NCBI GenBank assembly: GCA_032622095.1
Contig: CP136066.1
Coordinates: 55,644,609-55,708,608 of the forward strand
DNA: 64,000 nt
From: Siphonodentalium dalli
Taxonomy: Eukaryota; Mollusca; Scaphopoda; Gadilida; Siphonodentaliidae
Reading direction: 5' to 3'
Positions 37,601 to 52,600 of the stretch are shown here, piece after piece. The stretch's first letter is position 1. Each line of letters opens with the position of its first letter. The translations under genes were made by a program, and so were the position numbers. Under the pieces are notes generated by a model that saw only the letters and a program-made list of their open reading frames with translations, searched no databases and was not told the DNA's origin.

Positions 37601-40600
37601 TCTTAACTTTGGATGAGCCTTTCTTTGTTTGTCTCAATTCAGATTCCTCGCTTTTATCAACTTCATCATTGAATTCATCTACAGAAAAAAAAATAGTTTG
37701 TCAGTCAGGGATCGCACTACCATTTGTCAAATTTGTTCGAATATTGTGATTGTTAAAAATATGATTGATTCAGAAAAACAATTGTCTGAGACTCTGAAAG
37801 TTACACGAATCTATAGTCTGATTTTCAATTTTCAGCACATAAGTGATAGATCGATCCTCTTTGTCATTGTAGGAAAGTGTTAACACAAACAAAGATGCAA
37901 AACAAAAATACAACCTTTTTTTTCCATCTCGGGTGAAAAATTATACGACTTCAATAAGTTTACACCCTCACCCACCCCATAGACATATTAAAGTTTACAC
38001 CCTCACCGACCCCATAGAAATATTAAGTGCATACATTTATAAGTTTACACCCTCACCCACCCCATAGACATATTAAGTGTACACCCTCACCCACCCCATA
38101 GACATATTAAGTTTACACCCTCACCCACCCCATAGACATATTAAGTTTACTCCCTCACCCACCCCATAGACTTATTAAGTGCGTACATTTATAAGTATGT
38201 TATGTATTTATCAAACTATTTTGACAACCAGACTGTGACAAAAGCGATAGATTACCATGGTTAATCTGTACACTGAAATCACTATAACTAAACGGAGCCA
38301 CGACCATCTACTTATTCCTTACCTGCGTCAGCTCGTAACATGAGCTCGTCTTCATCCTTAGTAACCACCGTTTCTGCAGCAGCTTCCGTCTGAGGGGCAG
38401 GGGGACTTTTATGCTTTGATTTCTTCTTTGATTTCGACTTGACTTTGTTTTTGTGTTCCTGCTTTGTCTTTGATCCAGATTTATGAGCCGGTATCTTTGG
38501 GGTGTCGTCCACAGTAGTTGTGCTCTCCTCCTTGTTTGATCCAGATTTATGATCCGACGTGATTGAGGCATCGTCCACAGTAGGAGTGGTCTCCTGAGAC
38601 TCCTCCTTGTTAATAGTTTGCTCCTCCTGTAAGAGAGCTGCTTCTGGTGTAGGTGAATCATCTGTAATGAAAATTGGGACATAACTTTGAAAATTAAATG
38701 GACAAGGCTTGTTCGAATCTCAAAGTTAAGAAAACATAATTTGATTAGAGGAATCTCCAAACACACCTATACGGAAGATTTCCGACCAAATTTGTTGATA
38801 TAGTGCTGAAAATTTGTGTTTTTTACTTGTATTTTTCAATAATATTTTTTCGAGATCGTTTCATTTAAGCGGCAGTTAAATTTTTGTCAGCCGTTGCACA
38901 TAAATTGCAACTGTAGACCATGGGAAGACAATTTAGAGCTGTTGACGCTCTGAAACGTTTATGGTACTACATAACATAATAAGGATGATTAAAGACATAT
39001 TATGGACGTGTTCGGGTGCGTAAAACTGATAAGTTAGTATTCGGGCGCTATGCCAACTGGAGGAATGTAACATTCTACTAACATCACCGAAAATCTGAAG
39101 CTAAACGACCGTACCACTCCATAGAAAACATCGTCTGAACTATGCTCAATTGTAAATATTTACTACTCGATTCGGGAAGCATCTATCTGCGATAAACTAA
39201 CGAAAACGATTTCACCATCGAGAGTCACTGCAATTAATTAATATATAAGAATGACGGTGTGTGTTGTCAATTGGGATATAAATTTGTAAAAATTACTACT
39301 TTGAACAAGATTATTCTCCAGTTCTGTTTGATCACCCTACCGGAGTGTTTCACATCACTTTAACATGAAGAGAAATCAGTGTGTGGAGCTTTTAAATAGT
39401 TTTGAGTTAAAATAACGCAATATACCTATTCCGGACATTCTGCTTCCGATTCCAGAATTCGGATAAATACACATAGCTAATATTTTATTGGGATCATGTT
39501 CAAAGTTGTATGATTTATCACTTCAATAGATTTTTCTGAGACATAATAATGCTCGTAAATAGGTAGTTCCAAGTACATGTATGTATTGACCTATTACGAT
39601 ACCAGAACAATTCATAAGTGAATATTATTAGGTGTGTTTTGGTGCACAAACCCCTATGTGGCTTTAACCCTTTCATGACGGGAGCTGTGCTGGTGCAGAA
39701 TTAAAGACCCTGTGCCAGTGCATTCTCAAATATATGCAAGTCTCCCATCGGGAGCCTCGCATATGTAAGAGAATACATTGGCTTACAAGGTCAAGGTAAA
39801 GATTGTTAGGCCAATGTATTCTCTTATATATGCGAGGCTCCCTATGGGAGACTCGCATTATAAGCGAATACATTGGCACTGGATTTTGCAAAATTTCAGG
39901 AAGCTCCAGTAATTTAAGGGTTAAAGCAAATGAAAGGACACTTTGACACAAATCCCCAACAAATGTACAAACAGAGCATGACTCAATACTCCAATACTTA
40001 TGATGATTGACACAAGAGGTGGCATCTGAGATGCTGTGTCTCGTTTTCGGTGGCTTACCGCCGGTGGCTACCGCCAATTGGTGTGCATCAGTATCGGTAG
40101 ACTAATTAATAGGTAAAATCGAAAAATGACTAATTAAGGGTAGACTAATTAATAGGTAAAATCGAAAAATGACTAATAATAACCGTTTGTTGAAGTTATC
40201 GCGCTAACGAGCTAAAAATTCACAAAAAATGACTAATTAAGGGCCATAACTCCATCAAATTTTATCGGGCCAGGCTGGTTTTCGAACTCGTCCGAAATAT
40301 TCTTGGCAAGTATGTCTATTCCAAATTTTAAACAAATCGGAGGCCGTTTGTTGAAGTTATCGCGCTAACGAGCTAAAAATTCCCAAAAAAAATGACTAAT
40401 TAAGGGCCATAACTCTATCAAATTTTATTGGGCCAGGCTGGTTTTCGAACTCGTCCAGGATATTATTGGAAGACACTTATATACCAAATTTTAGTTGAAT
40501 CGGATGATGTTTGTTGAAGTTATCGCGCTAACGAGCTAAAAATTCGTACAAAATGACTACTTAAGGACCATAACTCTATCAAATTTTATCGGACCGGGCC

Positions 40601-43600
40601 GGTTTTCTAACTCGTCCGAGGTATTCCTGGGAGACACCTATATATCAAAATTTCAATCAAATAGGATGATGTTTGTTAAATTATCGCGCTAACGAGCTGA
40701 AAATTGGTGAAAAAATGACTAATTAAGGGCCATAACTCTATCAAATTTTATCGGACCTGGCCGGTTTTCGAACTCGACCGAGATATTCTTGGGAGACACC
40801 TATATACCAAATTTCAATCAAATCGGATAACGTTTGTTGAAGTTATCGCGCTAACGAGCTGAACATTCGTGAAAAATGATTATTTAAGGGCCATAACTCT
40901 ATCAAATTTTATCGGACCAGGCCGGTTTTCGAACTCATCCGAGATATTCTTGGAAGACACCTATATACCAAATTTCAATCAAATCGGATAACGTTTGTTG
41001 AAGTTATCGCGCTAACGAGCTGAAAATTCGTGAAAAATGACTAATTAAGGGCCATAACTCTATCAAATTTTATCGGACCAGGCCCGTTTTCGAACTCTTC
41101 CGAGATATTCTTGGGAGACACCTATACACCAAATTTCAATCAAATCGGATAACGTTTGTTGAAGTTATCGCGCTAACGAGCTGCGGACAAACCCGATTTT
41201 TTTGTCTGCAGCTTACGTGCATGGATATGTACTCACACACGCCCGCCCGCCCACCGTTCCTCATCAAACTATAAGTCGAGTTTTGGAAAAAAAAACTCGA
41301 CTAATAAACAACAAGAGATGGACTATCTTCTGCTCCATACCTCTTTGTGGCATGTCGCCTAGTGTGGGCATGTTGTATCTATACTCATTCTATTATTAAT
41401 TGGATGTGACGAACGTAATCCAGGTCCACGTGACGACGGCATGGCTTTCCTTTTGTTAAACCCACAAAGTATAAGGAACAAACTAGATACGATATCGGTT
41501 GAAATGAACGATTTTGATGTGTGCATGTTCACAGAAACTTGGCTTAGTCCATCTGTTGATAACACGGATATATTTGTTGAAGGTTTTAACGACGTTATGA
41601 GAAATGATAGAACAGACAGGGTAGGGGTGGGGTGGCTATTTATGTTAGAGATACCATTGCATTCAAATTTCGTGATGACTTATCTACCCCCAACCTGGAA
41701 TCTGTATGGGTTGAGCTCATAAAGCCTCATCATATTCTAGTAGGTTGCTTTTATCGACCACCGAATTCTCTTACTTCTGACTGGGACGATATTGAAAAAT
41801 CGATTGGTGTCGCACGAGATAGTGGTTTAGAGATGATAATAGCAGGAGATTTTAACGAAGATCAGAAACCGAATTTCCATGGACATATTAATGATATTTG
41901 TAGCGCGTGTGGCGTAAAACAGATCATAAAATCACCTACCCATTTCTCTGAGAGTTCGAAAACAACACTAGACCTTTACCTAGTAAGTAACCCAAAATCT
42001 ATCATATCTTGGAAGGTATTAGATCCATTTTATTCGGACATGAAACGATACCATTGTCCGGTTAGAATCGACCTTAATTATTCACACACTAGACAGAAAA
42101 ACTCTCTCAGACGTATTGTGTGGAATTACAACATGGCTGATTTTGAATCGATGAATAATGCATTTTACGATTGGAACCGCTCTGGTGAACTCGACTCTTT
42201 GAGCACAGACTATTTAGCTGAAGCTGTAACTACCAAAATTATCTCGACGGCAACTTCTTTCATACCACACAAGAGTGCAACTATTCGTAAAGGGTGTCCC
42301 CCGTGGTTGACATGCAACATCCGCAAATTAATTCGTGAGCGCAGAAGGCTTCATAATAAAGCAAAACGAATTGACTCTCCTCTCGACTGGGCGGACTATA
42401 GGACAAAGCGAAATGAGGTCATATCAGTGATCAGGAAATCAAAAAGAGAACATAATTCCAAATTAGAAAAGAAACTAAATGATAACGCATGTGACGCTTC
42501 GACGTGGTGGAAAACACTTCAAAGATTATTGTTTTCCCCGAGGGCACAAAGTATCCCGCCGATAACTGATGGAACAAATATATACGTATCTCCCCATGAC
42601 AAAGCAACCTGCTTTAATGACTATTTCTGTAGCATAACATCTGTAAATGATGATGGTGCTACTCTTCCCCCCAGATCTTTTGACACATGGAGACAAACTC
42701 TTTCTGAAATAAAATTAACCGCTGATGATCTGCGAGAGGCCCTCAAATCGGTCAACCCGGCGAAAGCTTCAGGGCCAGACCAAGTACATCCCAAAGTATT
42801 AAAACAGTGTGCTGACTCATTATGTTATCCCCTCACTAATATATTCAACCGCTATCCGCTATATCAACGAATCCTATTACCCTCTAGAATGGAAACGGTC
42901 AAATGTTGTGCCAATTCATAAAAAAGAAGACAGGAGTAAAATGTCTAACTATAGGCCTGTATCACTGCTCAGCTGTATATCAAAGGTGTTTGAGAAATGT
43001 ATATATAAAAAAATTTGGGACTTTTTAACACTTAATGGACTAGTATCAAATTTACAGTCAGGATTTGTCCGTGGTGATTCCACTGTCTTTCAACTCACCG
43101 ATATCTACGATTACATTGCAGACTCATTGGACCAAGGTAAAGAAATAAGATCTGTCTTCTGTGACGTTAGCAAAGCGTTTGATAAAGTATGGCACACAGG
43201 TTTATTGTACAAACTTGAACGTATTGGTATCACTGGTAAATTACTTCACTTGATCGAGAGTTATCTAAGTCAACGCCAACAACGAGTAATAATTGACAAT
43301 GAAAACTCAGATTGGAAACCCGTACAAGCAGGTGTTCCCCAAGGATCTATACTTGGACCTTTACTATTTATAGTTTATATAAACGATATCTCTGAAAATG
43401 TTACTTGTCACATTCGACTTTTTGCTGACGATACATCCATGTTTCTTACTATAGAAGATCCAGACAGAGCAGCAGATCTGATGAATATGGATATCGCGAG
43501 ACTAGCTAATTGGGCACATCAGTGGCTTGTTACTTTTAATCCTCAAAAAACTGAATCTCTTCTCATCTCCAGAAAGCGAACACCCATAGCCCACCCACCA

Positions 43601-46600
43601 CTTCAGATGTCCAATTCTATTATCACAGAAGTTAGCTCGCATAAGCACTTAGGATTAACATTTGACAATCAAGCGAAATGGGGTGACCACATAGATGATA
43701 TTACTGATAGAGCTTGGAAGAAAATTAATATAATGCGAATGCATAGATTTTCGCTGAATAGAAAAACCCTTCAAAAAAAATATTTTTCTTACATTCGTCC
43801 AATCATAGAATATGCTGCACCAGTATGGGACAATTGTACATGTGAATTGAGCACACAACTTGAAAAAATTCAATTTGAAGCAGCAAGGATTGTTTCAGGA
43901 GCCACGCGTAGCACTAACAATAGCGACCTTCTATCTGAACTTGGGTGGGAAACATTAGCAGAAAGGAGAAAAAAATTTAAACTACATCAGTTTTATAAAA
44001 TGTTTGTTAGATCATCACCATCCTATTTATACAACATGATCAACACCGATACCCCGGGTTCCCAGAGATATAATTTTAGGAGAAACGACTTAAGACCTCC
44101 GCAAGCTGACAACTCGGCATATATGAACACCTTCCTTCCATCTGCTAGTCGCCTGTGGAATGAGTTAACACCCGAAACTAAAAGCGCAAAGTCTTTAGAG
44201 ATATTCAAGTCACGACTAGATATAGAAAAACGGAGAAATTCATTGAAAGTCCAACATTTTGATTATTGTTTAAATCGCGAAACCCAAATATTGCATGCCC
44301 GTTTAAGACTCAAGTGTAGTAATCTAAATCGTGACCTTCGTGAAAACCATTTACGCGATTGTGACAAATGTGTATGCGGGGATGTAGAAAGCGCTGAACA
44401 CTTTCTATTATTCTGTCAAAGATATACTCAACTCAGGTCTGACTCATTCTCAAATATTGACCCGACTTTCTTAACTACCAAGATCTTACTCAAAGGCATA
44501 CCATTGCTATCATCTGAAATAAATAATGAAATATTCAGAGCTACGCAATACTTCATTCAAAAAAGCGGTCGTTTCAAACAATACACTAACAATTCAACGG
44601 CATAGCAACGATAACCCATGGAGTTTACATATTTAGTTTTCATATTTAGTTTCCATATTTAGTTTCCACATTTATTTTCAAAACAATTCATTTTCAAAAT
44701 AATTCTTTCCACAAGTTAGTCTAAAAATATTCATAACAGTGGTACCGACTTTTCTTTCACATACAAGCTCTTTATTTCTATCGCTTCACCTATCTCTGTC
44801 TCGTATTCCTTGTGAATACACCCCTCTCATTATTATCCACATAAGCTTATTTATCATTTCAACACTTATTGTAAACTCGTCTGTACATCATAATATTAAT
44901 ATACCATCACTTCTTAAACCTATTGTTTCTCTAACTCGACCACTTGCCATTCGCTCGATCTTTCTTGATTTCTACAATTTTTCTACTTGTCTGAGGAGAT
45001 AGCTCAACCAAAGCACATATCTGCTTGCTGCTAAATCCTCTTCCCCTTTTCTATTCTACTCATGTTTCCATCATCTAAATGTTGTTCATCATAAATGTAA
45101 TATTGGGGCTAATAAATATTGTTTAAATCAACATCCATACCAAATTTCATTGTGATCCGAGCATTACTGTTCAATTATGGCCTGAATAGACATTGGATGG
45201 ACCAAAAAGCCAACATTTCCAGATAAAAACAAAGATGTTAAACTCTAGAATGGAAAATCCAAACAAAACGAATCCTCTATTGAACGTCCTCATAGTAGTG
45301 AACATCAATACCAAATTTCATTGAGATCCAAACACAACTGTTCAAGCTATGACATGAACAGACATCGGACACACCAAAAATAAAACATTTCCAGATAAAA
45401 AAAAATGAATAACTCTAGAATGGAGAATCCAAACAAAATGATGGAACTCTATATTGAATGTCCTCATAGTAGTGAAGATCCGTAACAAATTTCATTGAGA
45501 TCCAAGCACTACTGTTCAAGTTATGAATCGAACAGACATCTGACGGACGACTAGATGAATGGACGTCTGGACAAACTATTTTAAAAACCAGTTTGTGTTA
45601 TTCCAATTCCAACAAGGGCTATAACTGAGGTAATAATTTGTCAGACCAACCTGGTATTCGAACTTGACCTGCATTTTCTTGTGATTAAACCACATACCAA
45701 GTTTAGAGTAAATCGAAAACTAAATATTTAAGCAGGGTTTCCATTAATACGACTCAGCGTCCATGGAACGGCCTCATTCCCTTCATCGATGATCTGTTTG
45801 AGACATACATGCACCTAAAGTCAATAGCAATCTGTGTAAAAAAAAATCGCGTTGCAATGGCAGATCGGGGGTTAAACAGAATACTGGCGAAAAAGGGTGT
45901 CAAGTGAGCACAGTATGTTACCGGTACAGCGCAACCCTTTGAATTCAAATTAAGCACCAAAACTACAACATTATGTTTGGTGTGCAGTCAAATAATGATG
46001 TTATATATGTTATATTTCATTTTTACGGAAGCTACCTGTTGAAATTCTCAGAATAGATGCTTTTTAGTATTTAATTATACCCGTCGGAATGTTATAAATT
46101 TGTAAACATGCACTGTAACTCGTTTTCAGCTTGTTCATTTATTTAGTCTTCAATCAGCCTGTGGTCTCAAGTAGGTAATTTCATGATTAATGTTCTGGGT
46201 ACCATGAACAGAATTACTGCACACACAGAAATGATCAACTTGCGTAATATACATAGCTTTGGGTTGCTTCATGAGTATCTCAGTTGCAAGGAAATGACAA
46301 CTTTCCAGTGACAAACACTAATATTTTCTCCCGGCGGGACGAACCATGGTTGCCCTGTTGCGTTATGTGTTTCCCCAATATGGACTCATTTATTCCCCCC
46401 TGGCGGAAACCCTGACTAAAAATATTATCATGGAAAACAAAATGAATTTTCAGAATATTTTTCAATGCTTTGACCTTTTCCAATGTTTATTGTCAAGTTT
46501 TTATTAAACATTTGTATCTTATTGGACTAATTTTACTTGTATTGGTAATTCCACTGTAACAGTCATGTTTACATAAAACTGGTTTTGACATATGATATCT

Positions 46601-49600
46601 CATTAACTGAAAGTGAATAATAATGAAAATAAGAACAAGGTTAATCCCACATCGATGGCCTTTAGTCCCTTCAATATTACTTTGATTATATACACTGTAC
46701 AGTGGCTTACCTGCTGTAATATTCTGTAGTTTTGTTAACAAATTAATCAACCTGAAAAAAACAAGAAAAGGGATTTAGTTTAACCCGTTCTCGGTGGGAG
46801 TTGCGCTGGTGCAGCATTAAAGATCATGTGCCAGGTATTCTCTTATATATGCAAGTCTCCAATAGGGAGCACAGACACAGGGTTTTCGCAAAATTTAGAA
46901 AGCTCCAGTCATGGAAGGGTTAAAGACTATAGATACTTAAATAATAGAGCAGGAAGCAGTGTTCATGCTGGACCGAAAAATCTTTTGGCCAATTTTGATT
47001 TTTTTTTTACCAAAAAACTCGTTGGCCAAATTAAATCATCATTTTCTGGTCCACAATAAAGGAATATTTATTTTTTATTTAACATCTAACATTCTATATA
47101 ATTATGTCAATATCTTCAAATACCGAGTCCAGTTTCTTTAATCCCACTATTGTTACTTGACAATATACCACTACTCACCATTCAGCCTTATAACAGAGAA
47201 AGGATTCATTAGTGTTAGTCCTCATTACTGAATTATTACATTGTTTGATATAGTGCACTGCCATGAGCACCTTTTGTTAAGCTGTATCATCTAATCAATT
47301 AGCAGATTATCATACTATAAATGTTATTCTCATGTTGTTCCAGTTACAAAATCAATTTGTTTTTTTTTAAACTAGATTTCTGATTTTGAAGTTAAAAAAA
47401 CTTTTGGCCAAATGACATTTTGTTTTACCATTTTTGAAAAACAATTTGGCCTATGTCAGCATGAACCCTGGCAGTAAGTAGGATCTATAACGTGCCTTGA
47501 AAAATGGGAACACAAAATTATTTACTGAAAAGTAACTGCTTAACCCTTTCAGTGCCAAGGGCCGATCTCATGGGCCCTAATTTACGGTCTATAAAATCGG
47601 CCATAAATTTTTTTTTTTTTTTGGGTAAGCTTAAGCATGGTATAGCGAATTTAAAAACTGGATGAAACCTTAGGGGCATGTTATAACTCAAAACTATTAC
47701 CAAGTATTCATAGTAATAATTTTGATGCCCATGAAAAACGTAAGATTCCCTGGCACTAAACCTACAAAATAAGTCTGGCACTGAAAGAGTTAAAGAATAT
47801 AAGAAAAAATTATTAAAAGTTTAAAAAATAATAACAAATGAAGAAAAATTGTTAGGCCAATGCATTCTCTTATATATGCGAGGCGACCTATGGTCGACTC
47901 GCATATATAAGAGAATGCATTGGCACAGGGTATATGGGTTGATACAAAACTCGGACTTGGAAGTTGGCACTGGAAGGGTTAAAGAAATGAAGATTAAAAT
48001 ATTTCATTTTACCATACTTAGTTCATAAATAATGAAGACTTATTGATAGTATTGACAAAACATTCCTCTGTAGAAAAAAAAAAAATTTGATAATGTAAAC
48101 ATTTTTCACCTGAGCACATTTTACCTAAAACCCAGTCTTATTAAAACCAGACCTAATTTTCATTACTTTCAACTTAGGTCTTGGGACATTGATGGCATAA
48201 ATTATTTCAAACGGGAGAAATCCAACCAATACGCACCAGGCAATGCGTTGCTCGACCAATCAAGAACTGCCTGCAAAGCCATTACCTATTCAAATTCTTC
48301 ACTCAATAGTAATTATTCATACAAGCCCCGCCCAATAGTTCTCAAAATAAGTATTACCGAAGCGGAAATTCTAGATGAAAGCGAGGCTATGCTAAAACAA
48401 TGGAAGACTTTAGTGCAATAGAAATTCTCGAAATTGCAATTAAGAACGTTTTAAAGAAACTTTGTATTGATTCGCTGAAACAAGAACAGGAGTTTATTCT
48501 GAGGAGTTTGTTGATAACCAGAAAAGCTGTGTTAGCCATTCTCCCTACCGGTTACGGAACAAATTTGCCGCATCAAATAACTCCAATGATTGTTGCCGAT
48601 TTGAAAAGTAAACATTCAGTTGCTATATTTGGAAACATGAATATTAATGAGCTATCGCCAGATGGGAATTCCCCGTTCATTGCGGGAATGAAATTTGGTA
48701 CCGGTGTCTCTAGACTGAGAGTTGACTGTAAGGAAACCTTGGTCTAGTTATTACTAGACTGCCTAAAACCTAAACTTGAAAGTGGAGACTGCTAATTTGA
48801 GAAAGAAGTTTCCGTCCGAAAATTTATCTAAATTAGTATTATTTAGATTTAAAGGCACATATTAGTGAAGGTTAAGTAAATTGTTCTACATTGATGTTTA
48901 TCGAGTATTTCCTAAAAAATCTGTGATATAGTGTGTCTAACATCCGCAGAATGAGGTCTCCAGAGGGTGAATTCAGTGACACTTTTCTGCACATCGGGCT
49001 AGCATCACCAAATTCAACTGCTATGGGAAACCTAGGATCAGATTGAAGTTCCCCAGTTGAAGTTGGTGATGTTCACTCAATAGTCACCTTGATTATTCAT
49101 TTTATCTTCTACAAATTAGGGAATATAGAAACTGAAGAGTAACTAAAAACAATGTTAATATTTAAGACTGTAGATACTTCCCAGAAGATGAGGCCTAAGC
49201 AGAATGAGGTCCCCAGAGGGTAAATTTGGTGATGCTAGCCCGCTGTGCGGGACAGCGTCACTACATTCACCATCTGTAGACCTCATTCTGCAAATGACAG
49301 AAAATTATTGTATGGAAAACCATTAGTAATCGAGTGGTTTCGAGTGAGTAGAATGCTCATTGTACATGTACATACCACTCGATAAATTTATCTGTGTTCG
49401 TGCTTAAGAATAAGTTGAGGTCATCATGCATCTGTTCTTGAGTCTTTTTGTTAGCTATCATCACCATTATGTAATCTGGCAGCTCATCATCTGAAATTCA
49501 AATTAGAAGATCAGCATGGAAGGCATATTAGAATAGCTAGTGTGACTTGTGTGTAAGGCTGACAAAAACTTACACATGTACAGTAATGCCCTAAATAATC

Positions 49601-52600
49601 GACTCCTTAACCACAGCATTACGAAAATATTTCTGTCAGTTTTGTATTCGCGTAGCTAGGTGTACGAATTTAAAGTGTGCGAATTCAAAACTGAGCGAAA
49701 AAAATTACTGCGCGATTTTTAAATACAAGTAAGATATAGAACTTTTCTGTTAATACTCACTTTGTGGTTGTACATCCCACTTTATTCCACATATGTTGGG
49801 ATGAGACCCATGTATTCAATGGAATCACAGCCATTGCTCAAACACATATTGTTTTATACCACACGTTGAATAAAAGCCAGAACTAATTTGTGTTGATGTC
49901 ACCAAGAGATATAACATACATTGAGTCATCAATCAGCTTATTCTCATATGCCTAATAATTGTGATGGGTGGGGATTTAGGCTGAAATTAATAATAGTTAT
50001 GGCAATTTCACTCTACATATACGGTATGTCTCAATGCCAAATAATAGTGATCATTCAGGATCATTGGGAATTTTCTCCAAAATTAATAATCATGCTGACA
50101 CTATTATTAGGCATCCGAGAGTACAGCGTGGCCCCCTAAATTATTGGTTTTTCATGAGACAGGGCATGAAATAAATATAGAACACAATTTGCATCATAAT
50201 CTCAAACCTTTAAAATTCTTTTATCGAAGAGATTTCAGGCCTTAACCCTTTCAGTGCCAGGTCCGATTTTTGTATCAACCCATATACCCTGTGCCAATGC
50301 ATTCTCTTATATATGCGAGTCGACCATAGGTCACCTCGCATATATAAGAGAATGCATTGGCCTAACAATTTTTCATTATTTTTTACAATTTTTTACAATT
50401 TTAATAATTTTTTCTTATATTCTTTAACAGACATTTTTTTTTATTTTTTTTTATTTTTTAGGGCCGATTTTACAGACCGTAAATTAGGGCCGATGAGATC
50501 GGCCCCTGGCACTGAAAGGGTTAAAACCCATCCATTTTTGCGAGAATCAAAGCTGATTCAGAAGTTTGAGAGTACATGAATCAATATCAAATCCTGATTA
50601 TGCCACAAGTTGGTTGGGAGGGGGTATGGTGTGTCACTCACTCCATGGGAGGGGGTATGGTGTGTCACTCGTTCCATATGGGAGGGGGTATGGTGTATCA
50701 CTCGTTCCATATGGGAGGGGGTATGGTGTATCACTCGTTCATGTTAGAGATGTTTTGAAGGGCATCCCCTGGGAAAGTTTTGATATTTCAATGCTCTGAG
50801 TCAATTTCTCAACAGTAATATCTTACTTTCAAATCTTAAAGTCTACCTCACCCTGTATCCAGTCAAATGAGTCAATTAAAGTTACCCATAATTCTACTGT
50901 GGTTAAGAAGTCGATTAATTAGAGCATTACTGTATCCTTGCCCTGGTCGCAATTCATTCGATAACAGATTTTTTATTAAGATGCATGTTATGTCCTCATG
51001 TGATAACTGTCGTGTTGATACGATTAGTCGACTAGAATTTCAGCGATAATCGGTTAACAATCTCCTAGTCAACAAATTTCCCAGAAATGTATAGATAAAG
51101 TTTCTTTGGTGGCAATCATTGATGCATGCAGTACATGTTTACTTCCATATTTATTGTCGCCCGTGTGTATAAAACACAGATGGACCCCAAATACGACCAC
51201 CTGGTTGCGGTTACAGTATTATAAAAACATGTTGCTGATCTAGGTATTCAGTCATCACGCGAGGGATAGGGACCTGTTATTCGCAGGAAAAGTGGGATAC
51301 TTTTGATGTCTCATTGGAACAATCATTGTTCGGCAGTCGCATCAGCAGAGTTTTTGTACACATTCACATATTCAAAGTGCAGCACCTTTAACCTACGACA
51401 TTCTGTCTGACGTTGCAATAGAAATGTTGTGATTGTCACGGTGACCGTTACAAGATCAAACCAATTCCGACATGACCACGCTGTGAAAAATTGCATATCC
51501 AACACATTGAAATGGGCAGATCCTCGGTGACTAAGAAAATACTTTGATAATGGTGTGTGGGATTTTAATAATTCTATACATGTACCCCGCTGGACAAAAC
51601 AAGTGTCCACTTAACCGCGGTGCGGTTTGCGTTGTCACCGCGGCCGAACTGCAACTACACCGCGGCTCCACCGGCTGACTGCAGTTCGGCCGTGGTGTAC
51701 TTGCCATTCGGCCGCGGTGTACTTGCCGTTCGGCCGCGGTGTACTTGCCATTCGGCCGCGGTTAAGTTGCCGTTCGGCCGCGGTGTACTTGCCGTTCGGC
51801 CGCTGTGTACTTGCCGTTCGGCCACGGTGTACTTGCCGTTCTTGGAATGATGTTGAAAAACACAAAGAGGGCACCATAAATGAGGCTTGATTGAGGCCAT
51901 TGTCTAAATACCGTCCGCCAGACGATCTATTATATGTTTGAGGGCTACGTCCCACCAGTAAACTGTCATAAAATCAAGGTGTCATAATCCACCCTGATTA
52001 GAAAAGGCTCCCGCTGTTAATTATTAGGCGACACGGAAGTGTGATGTTGCCGACAACAGACTCCATCTAGATTTGGCAGCACGTGTCTTTTTGAGAAATA
52101 AGCATTGGAATGCCGTGCACACGTGGCAGCCTCATCATTAGAGAATTGAATCACCATCCTGTCATTTAAGACTGATTATAAAATAAGGATTATGGTTTGT
52201 TGTCGCATCCTACTTTGAACTGTTTGTTTGCCCATGTTTAAATATTTGTTATTGTGATGTGTTGTTTTCTCTTGTTCAAATATATTTTTTTTACATTAAT
52301 TATTAACTATTATTTGGTTTGAATTAAAAACTGACTACATCCACCCATGTGGACCTCCTTTTGGAATTTACTGCCGTCCATTGAATGTATAAAAATCTGT
52401 GCCAGAATTTTCTTCAGAATGAACAATAAAGAGCGTTTGTGCATGATAAGGTATTTTTCGCCTGCGAAGATTTTATGCACCTAAATATTCAACACCGTAG
52501 TTACTTTAAAGACAAGATCGCGGCAGCATGCCAGTTGACCTTTGATAAAACTTGAAAGGGAATATCGAGGAGAAAGTGACATGTCACAATCATGTTAACT

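Larger units (their letters stand above)
41360..45123 (+). mobile_element. Non-LTR retrotransposon (APE + RT), degraded by frameshifts
   Basis: In order: a hydrophobic leader ending in the 2A-like string GCDERNPGP (about 41381-41431), an AP-endonuclease domain, a reverse transcriptase and a C-terminal Cys/His cluster, then a ~520-bp 3' region ending AATAAATATTGTTTAAATC. The layout and the C-terminal motif fit the CR1/L2/Jockey group. It has at least two frameshifts, so this copy is inactive, but few other lesions, so it is fairly young. It lies in the intron between ZC3H14 exons 46711-46751 and 38323-38661, antisense to the gene. Confidence 0.9.

Noticed and set aside
51620-51955. ORFs with CTCRSAAVYLPFGRGV repeats (also 53683-54120)
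   Set aside because: Translations of the 22-bp subterminal array in several frames on both strands.
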